Source of the DNA: Comamonas aquatica NBRC 14918
GTDB taxonomy: Bacteria > Pseudomonadota > Gammaproteobacteria > Burkholderiales > Burkholderiaceae_C
Direction of reading: 5' to 3'
Length of the DNA: 34,127 bases
NCBI RefSeq assembly: GCF_000739875.1
Contig: NZ_BBJR01000067.1
Span: 1 to 34,127, forward strand
The translations under genes and the position numbers were made by a program. Below the pieces are notes generated by a model, which had not been told where the DNA came from, did no database searches, and saw only the letters and a program-made list of their open reading frames with translations. Shown here piece by piece: positions 1-8,852 of this stretch (positions are counted from its first letter, which is position 1; each line of letters begins with the position of its first letter).

Positions 1-24
1 ACGTTCGAATTTTTCCTTTGCCAT
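1..24 (-). CDS. tuf: Elongation factor Tu, first eight codons only
   Basis: The reverse strand reads ATG followed by codons for AKEKFER, the conserved N-terminus of proteobacterial EF-Tu. The rest lies beyond the left edge. A GGAG ribosome-binding site sits 8 nt upstream of the ATG. The gene follows fusA as the last member of the rpsL-rpsG-fusA-tuf operon. The call rests on eight residues plus conserved gene order. Confidence 0.9.
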
Positions 25-143
25 TGCAAATTCTCCAAATAAAAGAGCAAACCTGTGTGGGGTTTTAAGGTCTGCATCGCATTGCTGATTCACTTCGCAC
101 AGGAAACAAAGTGGCACGCGATCGCAGACCGGCAATCTGTATT

Positions 144-166
144 GAAAGCGCCACGAGGGCGCTTTC
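144..166 (-). other. Perfect stem-loop between fusA and tuf
   Basis: The strand read by the operon has a 9-bp perfect stem (GAAAGCGCC / GGCGCTTTC) with a 5-nt loop, 32 nt after the fusA stop and about 120 nt before tuf. No run of T follows, so a strong intrinsic terminator is unlikely. It could be a processing site, an mRNA-stabilising structure, or a partial attenuator that separates fusA and tuf levels. Function is inferred. Confidence 0.5.
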
Positions 167-198
167 AACCAAGCCGTCGATTATGACCGATTTGCTAA

Positions 199-2307
199 TT
201 ACTTAGCGCGGGCAGCCACGATGGCTTCGGCCACATTACGAGGAGCTTCAGCGTAGTGCTTGAATTCCATCGTGTAGGTCGCACGGCCTTGTGTCTGCGA
301 ACGCAGCGAGGTGGCGTAACCGAACATTTCGGACAGAGGCACTTCGGCCTTGATGGCCTTGCCGCCACCGACCATGTCGTCCATGCCCTGCACCATGCCG
401 CGACGCGAAGACAAGTCACCCATCACGGTACCGGCGTAGTCTTCAGGCGTTTCCACTTCCACAGCCATCATGGGTTCCAGGATGACAGGGCTGGCCTTCT
501 TGGCGGCTTCCTTGAAACCGAAGATGGCAGCCATCTTGAACGCCTGTTCGGACGAGTCCACATCGTGGTACGAACCGAAGGTCAGCGTGACCTTCACGTC
601 CACCACGGGGTAGCCAGCCAGCACGCCGGAAGTCAGGGCTTCGATCACGCCCTTTTCCACGGCAGGGATGTATTCGCGAGGCACCACACCGCCCTTGATG
701 GCGTCGACGAACTCGAAGCCCTTGCCGGCTTCTTGGGGCTCGACCGTGAACACCACGTGACCGTACTGACCCTTACCGCCGGACTGGCGCACGAACTTGC
801 CGTCGACGTCCACCACCTTCTGGCGAATGGTTTCGCGGTAGGCCACCTGGGGCTTGCCCACGTTGGCTTCCACGTTGAATTCGCGCTTCATGCGGTCCAC
901 GATGATTTCCAGGTGCAGCTCGCCCATACCGGCGATGATGGTCTGACCGGATTCTTCGTCGGTACGCACGCGGAAGGATGGATCTTCTGCAGCCAGGCGC
1001 GACAGGGCGATACCCATCTTTTCCTGGTCGGCCTTGGACTTGGGTTCCACAGCCTGTGCAATCACGGGCTCGGGGAACACCATGCGTTCCAGCACGATGG
1101 GAGCGTCTTGCGAGCACAGGGTTTCGCCGGTGGTCACGTCCTTCAGACCCACGCAGGCAGCGATGTCGCCAGCACGGATTTCTTCCACTTCCACGCGGTC
1201 GTTGGCCATCATCTGCACGATACGGCCGATACGTTCCTTCTTGCCCTTCACAGAGTTCAGAACGGATTCACCCTTGGTCAGAACGCCCGAGTACACGCGC
1301 ACGAAAGTCAGCTGACCCACGAACGGGTCGGTCATCAGCTTGAACGCCAGCGCCGAGAACTTCTCTTCGTCATCGGCCTTGCGCGACAGCTTGGTTTCTT
1401 CGTTGTCGGGATCGGTGCCTTCCACGTCAGGAATGTCGATGGGCGAAGGCAGGTAGTCAATCACAGCGTCGAGCATGCGCTGCACGCCCTTGTTCTTGAA
1501 GGCGGTACCGCACAGCATGGGCTGAATTTCCACAGCCAGGGTACGGGCGCGCAGGCCGGCCTTGATCTCTTCTTCCGACAGCGTACCTTCTTCCAGGTAC
1601 TTGTTCATCAGGTCTTCGCTGGCTTCGGCAGCCGCTTCGATCATGTTTTCGCGCCACTTTTCGGCAGTTTCCTGCACGTCAGCGGGGATCTCGGCATAGT
1701 CGAACTTCATGCCCTGGGACGCTTCGTCCCAGATGATGGCCTTCATCTTCAGCAGGTCCACGACACCCTTGAAGTTGTCTTCGGCACCGATTGGCACCAC
1801 GACAGGCACGGGGTTGCCCTTCAGGCGGGTCTTGATCTGGTCCACGACCTTGAAGAAGTTGGCGCCGGTACGGTCCATCTTGTTCACGAAGGCCAGACGA
1901 GGCACCTTGTACTTGTTAGCCTGACGCCACACGGTTTCCGACTGGGGCTGCACGCCGCCCACTGCGCAGTACACCATGCAAGCGCCGTCCAGCACGCGCA
2001 TGGAACGCTCCACTTCGATCGTGAAGTCCACGTGGCCGGGGGTGTCGATGATGTTGAAACGGTGCTCGGGGTAGGACAGGTCCATACCCTTCCAGAAGCA
2101 GGTCACGGCAGCGGAGGTGATTGTGATGCCGCGCTCTTGCTCTTGCTCCATCCAGTCCGTGGTCGCAGCGCCATCGTGCACTTCACCCAGCTTGTGGGTC
2201 ACGCCTGTGTAAAACAGGATACGTTCAGTGGTAGTGGTCTTACCTGCGTCAATGTGGGCCGAGATACCGATGTTGCGATAACGGCCAATGGGGGTCTTGC
2301 GAGCCAT
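199..2307 (-). CDS. fusA: Elongation factor G
   Basis: Translational GTPase that drives tRNA and mRNA translocation on the ribosome and, with RRF, ribosome recycling. The 702-residue length is normal for the family. The GTP-binding motifs are intact: P-loop AHIDAGKT near residue 18, the switch-I stretch ending [15 protein letters not shown] near residue 89 and NKMD near residue 143. Domains II to V follow, including the domain IV region with GGKGQYGHV. An AAGGA ribosome-binding site precedes the ATG. It is third in the str operon, 154 nt after rpsG, a gap with hairpins and a possible internal promoter. The long open frame on the opposite strand is a codon-bias shadow. Confidence 0.98.
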   Translation of the reverse strand: MARKTPIGRYRNIGISAHIDAGKTTTTERILFYTGVTHKLGEVHDGAATTDWMEQEQERGITITSAAVTCFWKGMDLSYPEHRFNIIDTPGHVDFTIEVERSMRVLDGACMVYCAVGGVQPQSETVWRQANKYKVPRLAFVNKMDRTGANFFKVVDQIKTRLKGNPVPVVVPIGAEDNFKGVVDLLKMKAIIWDEASQGMKFDYAEIPADVQETAEKWRENMIEAAAEASEDLMNKYLEEGTLSEEEIKAGLRARTLAVEIQPMLCGTAFKNKGVQRMLDAVIDYLPSPIDIPDVEGTDPDNEETKLSRKADDEEKFSALAFKLMTDPFVGQLTFVRVYSGVLTKGESVLNSVKGKKERIGRIVQMMANDRVEVEEIRAGDIAACVGLKDVTTGETLCSQDAPIVLERMVFPEPVIAQAVEPKSKADQEKMGIALSRLAAEDPSFRVRTDEESGQTIIAGMGELHLEIIVDRMKREFNVEANVGKPQVAYRETIRQKVVDVDGKFVRQSGGKGQYGHVVFTVEPQEAGKGFEFVDAIKGGVVPREYIPAVEKGVIEALTSGVLAGYPVVDVKVTLTFGSYHDVDSSEQAFKMAAIFGFKEAAKKASPVILEPMMAVEVETPEDYAGTVMGDLSSRRGMVQGMDDMVGGGKAIKAEVPLSEMFGYATSLRSQTQGRATYTMEFKHYAEAPRNVAEAIVAARAK

Positions 2308-2379
2308 GATTGATCCTTGATTGATCGTATGGGAGAGAGTCTGCGATCACCCTGCCTTGTGCGCCGGGGCCAGCAGTTC

Positions 2380-2408
2380 TATATAAGGGTGCCTTGAATC
2401 GAGACAAG
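2380..2408 (-). promoter_or_regulatory. Possible internal sigma-70 promoter for fusA-tuf
   Basis: On the minus strand TTGTCT (2408-2403) and TATATA (2385-2380) are separated by about 17 bp, each matching the consensus at four of six positions. It lies about 75 nt upstream of fusA, inside the rpsG-fusA gap, just after a small hairpin (CCTTG...CAAGG, 2392-2409). It could give fusA and tuf extra transcription independent of rpsL-rpsG. Sequence match only. Confidence 0.3.
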
Positions 2409-2444
2409 GCCGCCGGCAAAAATTGCGAGCGGCCCGTCTGATTC

Positions 2445-2463
2445 AATCTGCGATTCGCAGATT
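2445..2463 (-). other. Hairpin at the rpsG stop codon
   Basis: AATCTGCG / CGCAGATT with a 3-nt loop forms a perfect 8-bp stem overlapping the rpsG TAA. No U-tract follows, so it is not a classical terminator. It may protect the rpsL-rpsG mRNA segment or mark a processing site. Confidence 0.4.
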
Positions 2464-2935
2464 AGAAGCGGAAGTGGCTGAATGCCTTGTTGGCTTCGGC
2501 CATGCGGTGCACTTCGTCACGCTTCTTCATGGCGCCGCCACGACCTTCGGTCGCTTCCAGCAGTTCGTTGGCCAGGCGCTGGGCCATGGACTTCTCACCA
2601 CGCTTGCGGGCGGCTTCCTTGATCCAGCGCATGGACAGAGCCAGACGACGGACGGGACGCACTTCAACGGGCACCTGGTAGTTGGCGCCACCCACGCGGC
2701 GGGACTTCACTTCCACCATGGGCTTCACGTTGTTGATGGCAGTGACGAACACTTCCAGAGCTTCCTTTTCAGGCTGCTTCTTGGCGATCAGATCCAGGGC
2801 ACCGTAGATGATGCGCTCTGCAACCGCCTTCTTGCCGCCTTCCATGATCACGTTCATGAATTTGGACAGCTCGACATTGCCGAACTTAGGATCCGGCAGG
2901 ATTTCACGTTTGGGGACTTCGCGACGACGTGGCAT
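2462..2935 (-). CDS. rpsG: 30S ribosomal protein S7
   Basis: Primary 16S rRNA-binding protein that nucleates assembly of the 30S head and lines the E-site exit channel. At 157 residues it has the expected length and begins [17 protein letters not shown], typical of beta- and gammaproteobacterial S7. The C-terminal part ([21 protein letters not shown]) carries the helix that contacts rRNA and E-site tRNA. An AGAGG ribosome-binding site lies 5 nt before the ATG. In E. coli, S7 is the autoregulator of this operon and binds the rpsL-rpsG spacer. Here that spacer is 168 nt and holds a stem-loop. Confidence 0.98.
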   Translation of the reverse strand: MPRRREVPKREILPDPKFGNVELSKFMNVIMEGGKKAVAERIIYGALDLIAKKQPEKEALEVFVTAINNVKPMVEVKSRRVGGANYQVPVEVRPVRRLALSMRWIKEAARKRGEKSMAQRLANELLEATEGRGGAMKKRDEVHRMAEANKAFSHFRF

Positions 2936-3048
2936 TTTTTACCTCTATCTTTGCTTCAGTTGGTGTCTTTTCAGGCACCGCGAGAGCCATTCAACAAAAC
3001 TCTCACTTACTCGACCCACGCAAGACATTTGCGCTTTGGGCCACTACG

Positions 3049-3076
3049 TTTGACCGCGCCAGTCAGGCGAATCAAA
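3049..3076 (-). promoter_or_regulatory. Stem-loop in the rpsL-rpsG spacer, possible S7 control site
   Basis: An outer 5-bp stem (TTTGA / TCAAA) and an inner 4-bp stem (CGCC / GGCG) are separated by a small internal loop and capped by a 5-nt loop. E. coli S7 represses its operon by binding a structure in the same gap. The E. coli sequence is not recognisably conserved here, so the role is inferred from position only. Confidence 0.3.
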
Positions 3077-3103
3077 CACCGATTGCTTTCAAGCCAGGGC
3101 TGA

Positions 3104-3481
3104 TTACTTGGCCTTAGGCTTCTTGGCACCGTACTTGGAACGGGCTTGCTTACGGTCCTTGACGCCTTGCAGGTCCAGGGAACCGCGCACGATGTGGTAA
3201 CGCACACCAGGCAAGTCCTTCACACGGCCGCCGCGCACCAGCACCACGCTGTGCTCTTGCAGGTTGTGGCCTTCACCGCCGATGTACGAGATCACCTCGA
3301 AACCATTGGTCAGACGCACCTTGGCCACCTTACGCAAAGCCGAGTTAGGCTTCTTGGGTGTGGTGGTGTACACACGGGTGCACACGCCACGGCGTTGGGG
3401 GCAGTTTTCCATAGCAGGGCTCTTGGATTTGATAACTTCGACCGTGCGGCCCTGACGCACGAGTTGGTTAATGGTTGGCAT
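3104..3481 (-). CDS. rpsL: 30S ribosomal protein S12
   Basis: Decoding-centre protein of the small subunit, important for translational accuracy. The ATG at 3481 gives [13 protein letters not shown], the conserved N-terminus, and a 125-residue protein. An in-frame start 39 codons upstream is rejected because it lies in the leader and adds unrelated sequence. Lysines 43 and 88, where substitutions give streptomycin resistance in other bacteria, are wild type ([10 protein letters not shown] and GRVKDLPGV). First gene of the str operon, with a credible promoter 65-93 nt upstream. Confidence 0.98.
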   Translation of the reverse strand: MPTINQLVRQGRTVEVIKSKSPAMENCPQRRGVCTRVYTTTPKKPNSALRKVAKVRLTNGFEVISYIGGEGHNLQEHSVVLVRGGRVKDLPGVRYHIVRGSLDLQGVKDRKQARSKYGAKKPKAK

Positions 3482-3545
3482 ATATACGTCCCTAAACGTA
3501 AAAAACGAAAACGTGAAACCCTTCGGAAATTCCGAAAAGCCCTCG

Positions 3546-3574
3546 AATGTACCAGTTTGGCAACCCCGGGGCAA
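3546..3574 (-). promoter_or_regulatory. Candidate str operon promoter
   Basis: Minus-strand TTGCCC (3574-3569) and TACATT (3551-3546) are spaced by exactly 17 bp. The predicted start near 3539 gives a leader of about 58 nt that includes a short dyad TTCGG AAATT CCGAA. It sits between the carboxypeptidase terminator-like hairpin and rpsL, where the operon promoter is expected. Confidence 0.45.
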
Positions 3575-3589
3575 GTCGCACGTGATTAA

Positions 3590-3623
3590 CGGCAGCACCC
3601 CCAGGAGCCCAGAGGTGCTGCCG
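3590..3623 (-). terminator. Stem-loop after the carboxypeptidase gene
   Basis: A perfect 10-bp inverted repeat (CGGCAGCACC / GGTGCTGCCG) with a 14-nt loop starts 15 nt after the carboxypeptidase stop codon. Only a weak T-run (GTTAAT) follows on the transcribed strand. It probably ends or stabilises the upstream transcript just before the rpsL promoter. Confidence 0.5.
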
Positions 3624-3637
3624 TCGGCCTGGAGCCG

Positions 3638-4807
3638 TTACCGGATCCAGAGACGGATGGAGTCCCACAGGCGGCGGAAGAAGCCACCTTCATTCACGGC
3701 CTCCAGGGCCAACACCGGCAGCTCGGCCGCCACCTGGTCGCCGACCAGCACCTTCAAGGTACCTACCTGCTGGCCCTTGGTGATCGGCGCCATCAGCGGA
3801 TCGGTGCGCACCAGTTGGGTGGTCACCTTGCCGGCGCTGCCCGAAGGCACGGTCACCACGGTCGCGGCTTCGCGGCCCACCTTGATGGTGCCTTGCGAGC
3901 CCTTCCAGATCTGCGCTTCTTCCATGGGCTGGCCGGCATCGAACAGCTTGACGGCGTCGTAGGCGGTGTAGCCCCAGTTCAGCAGCTTCTGGCTTTCGTT
4001 GGCCCGCGCGTTGTCGCTGGCCGCGCCCAGCAAAATGGAGAGCAGTCGACGCCCGCCCACATTGGGGATTTCGCGGTTGGCGGTCGACACCAGGCAGTAG
4101 CCCGCGGCATTGGTGTGGCCGGTCTTGAGGCCGTCCACCGAGGGGTCGCGGAACAGCAGGGTGTTGCGGTTGCGGCTGTTGGCGGCCGGCGTGCCCTGGT
4201 AACGGTATTCCTTGATGGAGTAGTAGTGGGTGTACTCGGGGAAGTCGCGCATCAGGCGTATGGCCAGGATGGACAGGTCGCGCGCCGTGGTGTAGTGCCC
4301 GGCCTCGGTCAGGCCCTCGGGGTTCTTGTAGCTGGTGCCGGTCATGCCCAGCGCCTTGGCCTGCTCGTTCATCAGGCGCACGAAGTTATCCTTGGTACCG
4401 CCCACGCCTTCGGCCAGCGCCATGGTGGCGTCATTGCCGGACTGCACGATCATGCCCTTGAGCAGGTCTTCCACCGCCACCTGCATTTTGGGGTCGATGA
4501 ACATCCGCGAGCCAGGCATCTTCCAGGCCAGCTCGCTGACGGGCAGGCGCTGCTCCAGCGTGATCTTCTTGGCACGCAGGGCATCGAACACCAGGTAGGC
4601 CGTCATCAGCTTGGTCAGCGAAGCGGGCTCCACCTGGGCGTCCACATCCTTGGAGGCCAGCACCTGGTTGGCGGTCACATCCACCAGCATGTAGGTGTGC
4701 GCGGCAATTTCAGGGGGCTGCAGCGGGGCGATTTGGGCGCTGGCCCACAGGGGCGCCAGCGCCGCGGTCAGGGCCAGCGTGCGCAAGGAGGAGAAAACAG
4801 GCTTCAT
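3638..4807 (-). CDS. dacA: D-alanyl-D-alanine carboxypeptidase (PBP5/6 type)
   Basis: Periplasmic serine peptidase that removes the terminal D-alanine from peptidoglycan pentapeptides (peptidase family S11). The 389-residue protein has a signal peptide cleaved after WASA near residue 24. It then carries the active-site motifs SLTK (Ser63, Lys66), SGN (123-125) and KTG (228-230). A C-terminal PBP5-like domain ends in FFRRLWDSIRLWIR, an amphipathic helix expected to anchor the enzyme to the inner membrane. ATG 4807 is chosen over the TTG two codons upstream because the signal peptide starts there. It lies 41 nt after the hydrolase gene, so probably co-transcribed. The choice between dacA and dacC is not resolvable. 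Confidence 0.95.
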   Translation of the reverse strand: MKPVFSSLRTLALTAALAPLWASAQIAPLQPPEIAAHTYMLVDVTANQVLASKDVDAQVEPASLTKLMTAYLVFDALRAKKITLEQRLPVSELAWKMPGSRMFIDPKMQVAVEDLLKGMIVQSGNDATMALAEGVGGTKDNFVRLMNEQAKALGMTGTSYKNPEGLTEAGHYTTARDLSILAIRLMRDFPEYTHYYSIKEYRYQGTPAANSRNRNTLLFRDPSVDGLKTGHTNAAGYCLVSTANREIPNVGGRRLLSILLGAASDNARANESQKLLNWGYTAYDAVKLFDAGQPMEEAQIWKGSQGTIKVGREAATVVTVPSGSAGKVTTQLVRTDPLMAPITKGQQVGTLKVLVGDQVAAELPVLALEAVNEGGFFRRLWDSIRLWIR

Positions 4808-4848
4808 GAACAACTCGGTTTATCAAAGAATCAACAAGGGGCTAGCGG

Positions 4849-5487
4849 TCACGTTGGCACGTGACCGGCGCTCAGGTGGCGGACCACCAGCCCTTTGAGC
4901 AACGGCAATTGTCCGTGGAAGAAATGACCTCCATCGGGCACAACTGTTACAGGCAGTATCTGCGGGCGCGCCCAGTCCATCACGGACTGCAGCGGCACGG
5001 TGTCGTCCTTTTCGCCATGCAGCACCAGGGTGCGCGCGTGCGCCGCCGGTGGCAGGGTGGCGGGTTCAAAGCGGCTGGCCGCCGTGCCCACCAGCACCAC
5101 CTGCTCGACGCGGCCCTCGTCCCACAGGGCGGCCACGGCATGCGTGGTGACGAAGGCCCCGAACGAGAAGCCGGCCAGCGCCAGCGGGCCCTGGGGGGCC
5201 ACCTGGCGCACCACCTCCACCAGGTCCTGGGCTTCGCCGCGCCCGGCGTCGTGCACGCCAGCGCTGGCGCCCACGCCGCGGAAGTTGAAGCGGATGGTCT
5301 CCCAACCGCTTTGCACGAAGGCACGCGCCAGGGTCTGCACCACCTTGTTGTCCATGGTGCCGCCATACAGCGGGTGCGGGTGGGCAATCACCGCCACGCC
5401 CCGGGAGGTGCCCACCGGGCGGTCGCGCAGGGCTTCGATGGCGCCTGCGGCGCCGGTCAGGGTGAATCGTTCGGTTTGGGCGTTCAC
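4849..5487 (-). CDS. Alpha/beta hydrolase (COG2945-like)
   Basis: A 212-residue cytoplasmic alpha/beta hydrolase with no signal peptide. The nucleophile elbow is GFSFG (Ser108). The likely acid is Asp161 or Asp162 in HGEKDDTVP, and the base is His188 in DGGHFF. The motif HPHPLYGGTMDNKVV near residues 36-50 is typical of the small COG2945 hydrolases widespread in proteobacteria. Their substrate is not established, so I assign none. It lies between the ferredoxin (87 nt upstream, gap holding a palindromic repeat) and the carboxypeptidase. Confidence 0.88.
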   Translation of the reverse strand: MNAQTERFTLTGAAGAIEALRDRPVGTSRGVAVIAHPHPLYGGTMDNKVVQTLARAFVQSGWETIRFNFRGVGASAGVHDAGRGEAQDLVEVVRQVAPQGPLALAGFSFGAFVTTHAVAALWDEGRVEQVVLVGTAASRFEPATLPPAAHARTLVLHGEKDDTVPLQSVMDWARPQILPVTVVPDGGHFFHGQLPLLKGLVVRHLSAGHVPT

Positions 5488-5500
5488 AGCAAACTACCTA

Positions 5501-5557
5501 ATTCATAGCTGTCTGCGCTTGTCAGATCAGCGCAAACTGCCAAAAACACTTGCAATG
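5501..5557. repeat. Dispersed palindromic repeat, copy A
   Basis: ATAGCTG-TCT-GCGCTTG is followed by CAGCGC and GCCAAAAACACT...CAATGC. The left and right arms are partly complementary (TGCGCT / AGCGCA). The same pattern, including the downstream GCCAAAAACAC and CAATGC blocks, recurs at 32163-32222. It sits between the ferredoxin and hydrolase genes, inside a probable operon. Confidence 0.75.
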
Positions 5558-5574
5558 CGGCGTCTGAGTCGGTT

Positions 5575-5919
5575 TCAGCGGCCAAGTTCCGGCGGCACCA
5601 GCAAACGCTCCACCACCTGGCCATGCTTGAGGTGCGATTCGACGATTTCGTCGATGTCGGCCGTGTCCACGAAGGTGTACCAAGTGCCTTCGGGATAGAC
5701 CACGGCCACGGGGCCAGCGGCGCAGCGGTCCAGGCAGCCGGCCTTGTTCACCCGCACCTGGCCCTTGCCGGCCAGGCCGGCGTCCTTCACCGCCCGCTTG
5801 CAGTGGTCAAAGCCTTCCTTGGCGCCGTGCAGGTGGCAGCAGTCTTCACCGTTGGGGCGCTCGTTGAGGCAGAAAAAAATGTGGCGGCTGTAGTAGCCGG
5901 GGGCAGTGTTGTCGCTCAT
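5575..5919 (-). CDS. Thioredoxin-like [2Fe-2S] ferredoxin
   Basis: A 114-residue protein of the thioredoxin-fold 2Fe-2S ferredoxin family, as in the Clostridium/Azotobacter type ferredoxin and the NuoE C-terminal domain. It starts SRHIFFCLNERPNGEDCC, giving Cys17 and Cys27/28, and later has CLDRC (Cys62, Cys66), matching the usual four cluster ligands. ATG 5919 is chosen because the 23 upstream in-frame residues read through the end of the VanZ-like gene and are not conserved in type. It begins 13 nt after that gene, so it is almost certainly in the same operon. Its redox partner is unknown. Confidence 0.9.
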   Translation of the reverse strand: MSDNTAPGYYSRHIFFCLNERPNGEDCCHLHGAKEGFDHCKRAVKDAGLAGKGQVRVNKAGCLDRCAAGPVAVVYPEGTWYTFVDTADIDEIVESHLKHGQVVERLLVPPELGR

Positions 5920-5932
5920 GGTGCTGTGCATT

Positions 5933-7030
5933 CTAGGAGTCGCCCTGGCGCTGGGACAGGCGCAAGGCCACATACGCGAGCACGGCATAGGGCCAGAGCC
6001 ATCCCAGCCACTGACCCAGCCCGTAAAAGCGCATGAACCGACCCTGCTCCCAGGACTGCAGGGTGTCGGCGAAATACGGGTTCAGCGGCGCCTGGTTGAG
6101 CCAGTTCAGCTGCCACATCAGCACCAGCAGCAACAGCACCGCGCACCAGCGGCGCCCGATGGGCAGCAGGCAGACGGCAAACAGCGCCGCCGCCACCATG
6201 CCGGCCTGGGTCGGCAGGGTCAGCCAGGCCCAGGCATGCACCGGCCCATAGGCCATGGCCGAGGACAGCGCCGTCGCCGCCACGCCGGCCACCCCGGTCA
6301 GCAGCGCGAACACCGCGCGCCGGCCGCGGTGGACGATCAGCAGGTAGCCCAGCAGGCAGGGCGCCAGCAGGCCCAGCATGACGCACAGCATTTCGGCGCT
6401 GGGCATCAGCGGCACCAGCGGGGCCTCGCGCAGCGGCAGCCAGTCCATGAAGGGCGTGCCTTCCAGCCATTCGTCCAGCGTGGTGTCCAGGCGCTCCAGC
6501 ACCTGCCCCAGGCCGAAGGGCAGCGCCGGCGGGAACAGCAGGGCCAGCGGCCACAGGCCGATCAGCACCAGGCCACCATGCGGCTGGTGGCCGAACCAGC
6601 GCTCGCGGAACACGCTCCAGCGCTCCAGCAGGCCCAGCCACTCCAGGCCCGCCGCCAGCACCGCGCCCACCAGGGCGCCTGCGGCGTTGAGCACGAAGTC
6701 CATGTTGGACGGCACGCGCCGCGGCAGGTAGATCTGCAGGAACTCCATGCTCAGCGACAGCACGGCCCCGCACAGCGCCGCCCACAGGATGGCCCAGGCG
6801 CGCATGCCGCTGCGCACGCCGCCCAGCGCCAGCAGAAAACCCAGGGGCACATAGCCGATGATGTTGGTGTTGACGTCGAACCACGTCCAGTACGGCGGCG
6901 GCAGCGGCGCCGTGGCGAACACCCAGGGAGAGATGCCCTGCACCCGCCAGCCTTCGAACGGGAACAGGCTGGCGAACACGATCAGCAGGGTGTACAGCAG
7001 GGCCAGCGGCCATGCCGAGGTTTTGAACAC
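5933..7030 (-). CDS. VanZ-like integral membrane protein
   Basis: A 365-residue, very hydrophobic protein with roughly nine or ten predicted membrane segments. The N-terminal third has the VanZ-like pattern: LFPFEGW near residue 22, then DVNTNIIGYVPLGFLLA (52-68) and SMEFLQIYLPRRVPSNMDF (93-111). VanZ of Enterococcus gives low-level teicoplanin resistance, but most family members have no known role and no resistance function should be read from this. It starts with GTG, 6 nt after an AAGGGG ribosome-binding site. It lies 41 nt downstream of hemJ. Confidence 0.85.
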   Translation of the reverse strand: MFKTSAWPLALLYTLLIVFASLFPFEGWRVQGISPWVFATAPLPPPYWTWFDVNTNIIGYVPLGFLLALGGVRSGMRAWAILWAALCGAVLSLSMEFLQIYLPRRVPSNMDFVLNAAGALVGAVLAAGLEWLGLLERWSVFRERWFGHQPHGGLVLIGLWPLALLFPPALPFGLGQVLERLDTTLDEWLEGTPFMDWLPLREAPLVPLMPSAEMLCVMLGLLAPCLLGYLLIVHRGRRAVFALLTGVAGVAATALSSAMAYGPVHAWAWLTLPTQAGMVAAALFAVCLLPIGRRWCAVLLLLVLMWQLNWLNQAPLNPYFADTLQSWEQGRFMRFYGLGQWLGWLWPYAVLAYVALRLSQRQGDS

Positions 7031-7071
7031 AAACAGCCCCTTTCCAGCCCGGGCTCAGACGGTTGCGAGAA

Positions 7072-7494
7072 TTAGAACGGCTTGACCACCGCGAGGACCA
7101 CGATGCCCATCAACAGGAGCACGGGCAGCTCGTTGTACCAGCGGAACCAGCGGTGGCTGCGCGGGCAGGTCTCGGCCATCAGCTGGCGCAGCAGGCGGCC
7201 GCAGCTGTAGTGGTAGGCCAGCACCAGCGCCACCAGCGCCAGCTTGGCATGCACCCAGCCGCCCGACTGCCAGAAGCCATAGCCGAACAGCAGCCACAGA
7301 CCCAGTCCCACGGCGGGCACCGCCAGCAGGGTGGTGAAACGCAGCAGCCGCTGGGACATGCCGATCAGGCGCTCGCGCTCGGCCACCGAGCCGGGCGGCA
7401 CCATGGCCAGGTTCACAAAGATGCGCGGCAGATAGAACAAACCCGCAAACCAGCTGGTCACGAAGACGATATGAAAAGCTTTGACCCACAACAT
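7072..7494 (-). CDS. hemJ: Protoporphyrinogen IX oxidase HemJ (CopD/UPF0093 family)
   Basis: Membrane enzyme that oxidises protoporphyrinogen IX to protoporphyrin IX, the penultimate step of haem synthesis, in bacteria lacking HemG or HemY. The 140-residue protein begins MLWVKAFHIVFVTSWFAGLF, the diagnostic HemJ start with His8 in the first helix. It has YLPRIFVNLA at 21-30, four predicted transmembrane helices, and the late motif RWFRWYNELPVLLL. The open frame extends further upstream, but that part crosses a terminator hairpin and has no family resemblance, so ATG 7494 is used. The hemB gene lies divergently about 240 bp away, supporting the haem role. No clear ribosome-binding site is visible. 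Confidence 0.9.
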   Translation of the reverse strand: MLWVKAFHIVFVTSWFAGLFYLPRIFVNLAMVPPGSVAERERLIGMSQRLLRFTTLLAVPAVGLGLWLLFGYGFWQSGGWVHAKLALVALVLAYHYSCGRLLRQLMAETCPRSHRWFRWYNELPVLLLMGIVVLAVVKPF

Positions 7495-7534
7495 GGGCAC
7501 AGTGTAAGCCCGCCCCTGGCCTGGGCTGGCGCAC

Positions 7535-8755
<1,221 letters not shown>

Positions 8756-8767
8756 GCGGCCCCTCGC

Positions 8768-8796
8768 CCGTGTCTGCGTGCGCGCAGACACGGTTT
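8768..8796 (+). terminator. hemB terminator
   Basis: CCGTGTCTGCG-TGCG-CGCAGACACGG is a perfect 11-bp stem with a 4-nt loop, followed by TTT, 12 nt after the hemB stop. Confidence 0.75.
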
Positions 8797-8844
8797 GGAT
8801 CGCTGCCAGCGCCTGTACAGTCTGCGTTTTGCGGCCATTTGACC
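8796..8844. repeat. Dispersed palindromic repeat, diverged copy B
   Basis: GATCGCTG-CCA-GCGCCTG...CTGCG...GCGGCCATTTGAC follows the same block order as copies A and F, but the arms are decayed. It fills the gap between the hemB terminator and the CorA start, which argues that the in-frame codons before ATG 8853 are not coding. Confidence 0.5.
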
Positions 8845-8852
8845 TTGTAGCT

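Noticed and set aside
256-2313. A 685-codon open frame antisense to fusA
   Set aside because: His/Leu/Val-rich shadow produced by strong third-position codon bias in fusA; no family motif or ribosome-binding site, and EF-G on the other strand is certain.
5933-7030. Reading the VanZ-like gene as a glycopeptide-resistance determinant
   Set aside because: Gram-negative VanZ-like proteins are common with no link to resistance, and no other van gene is present.
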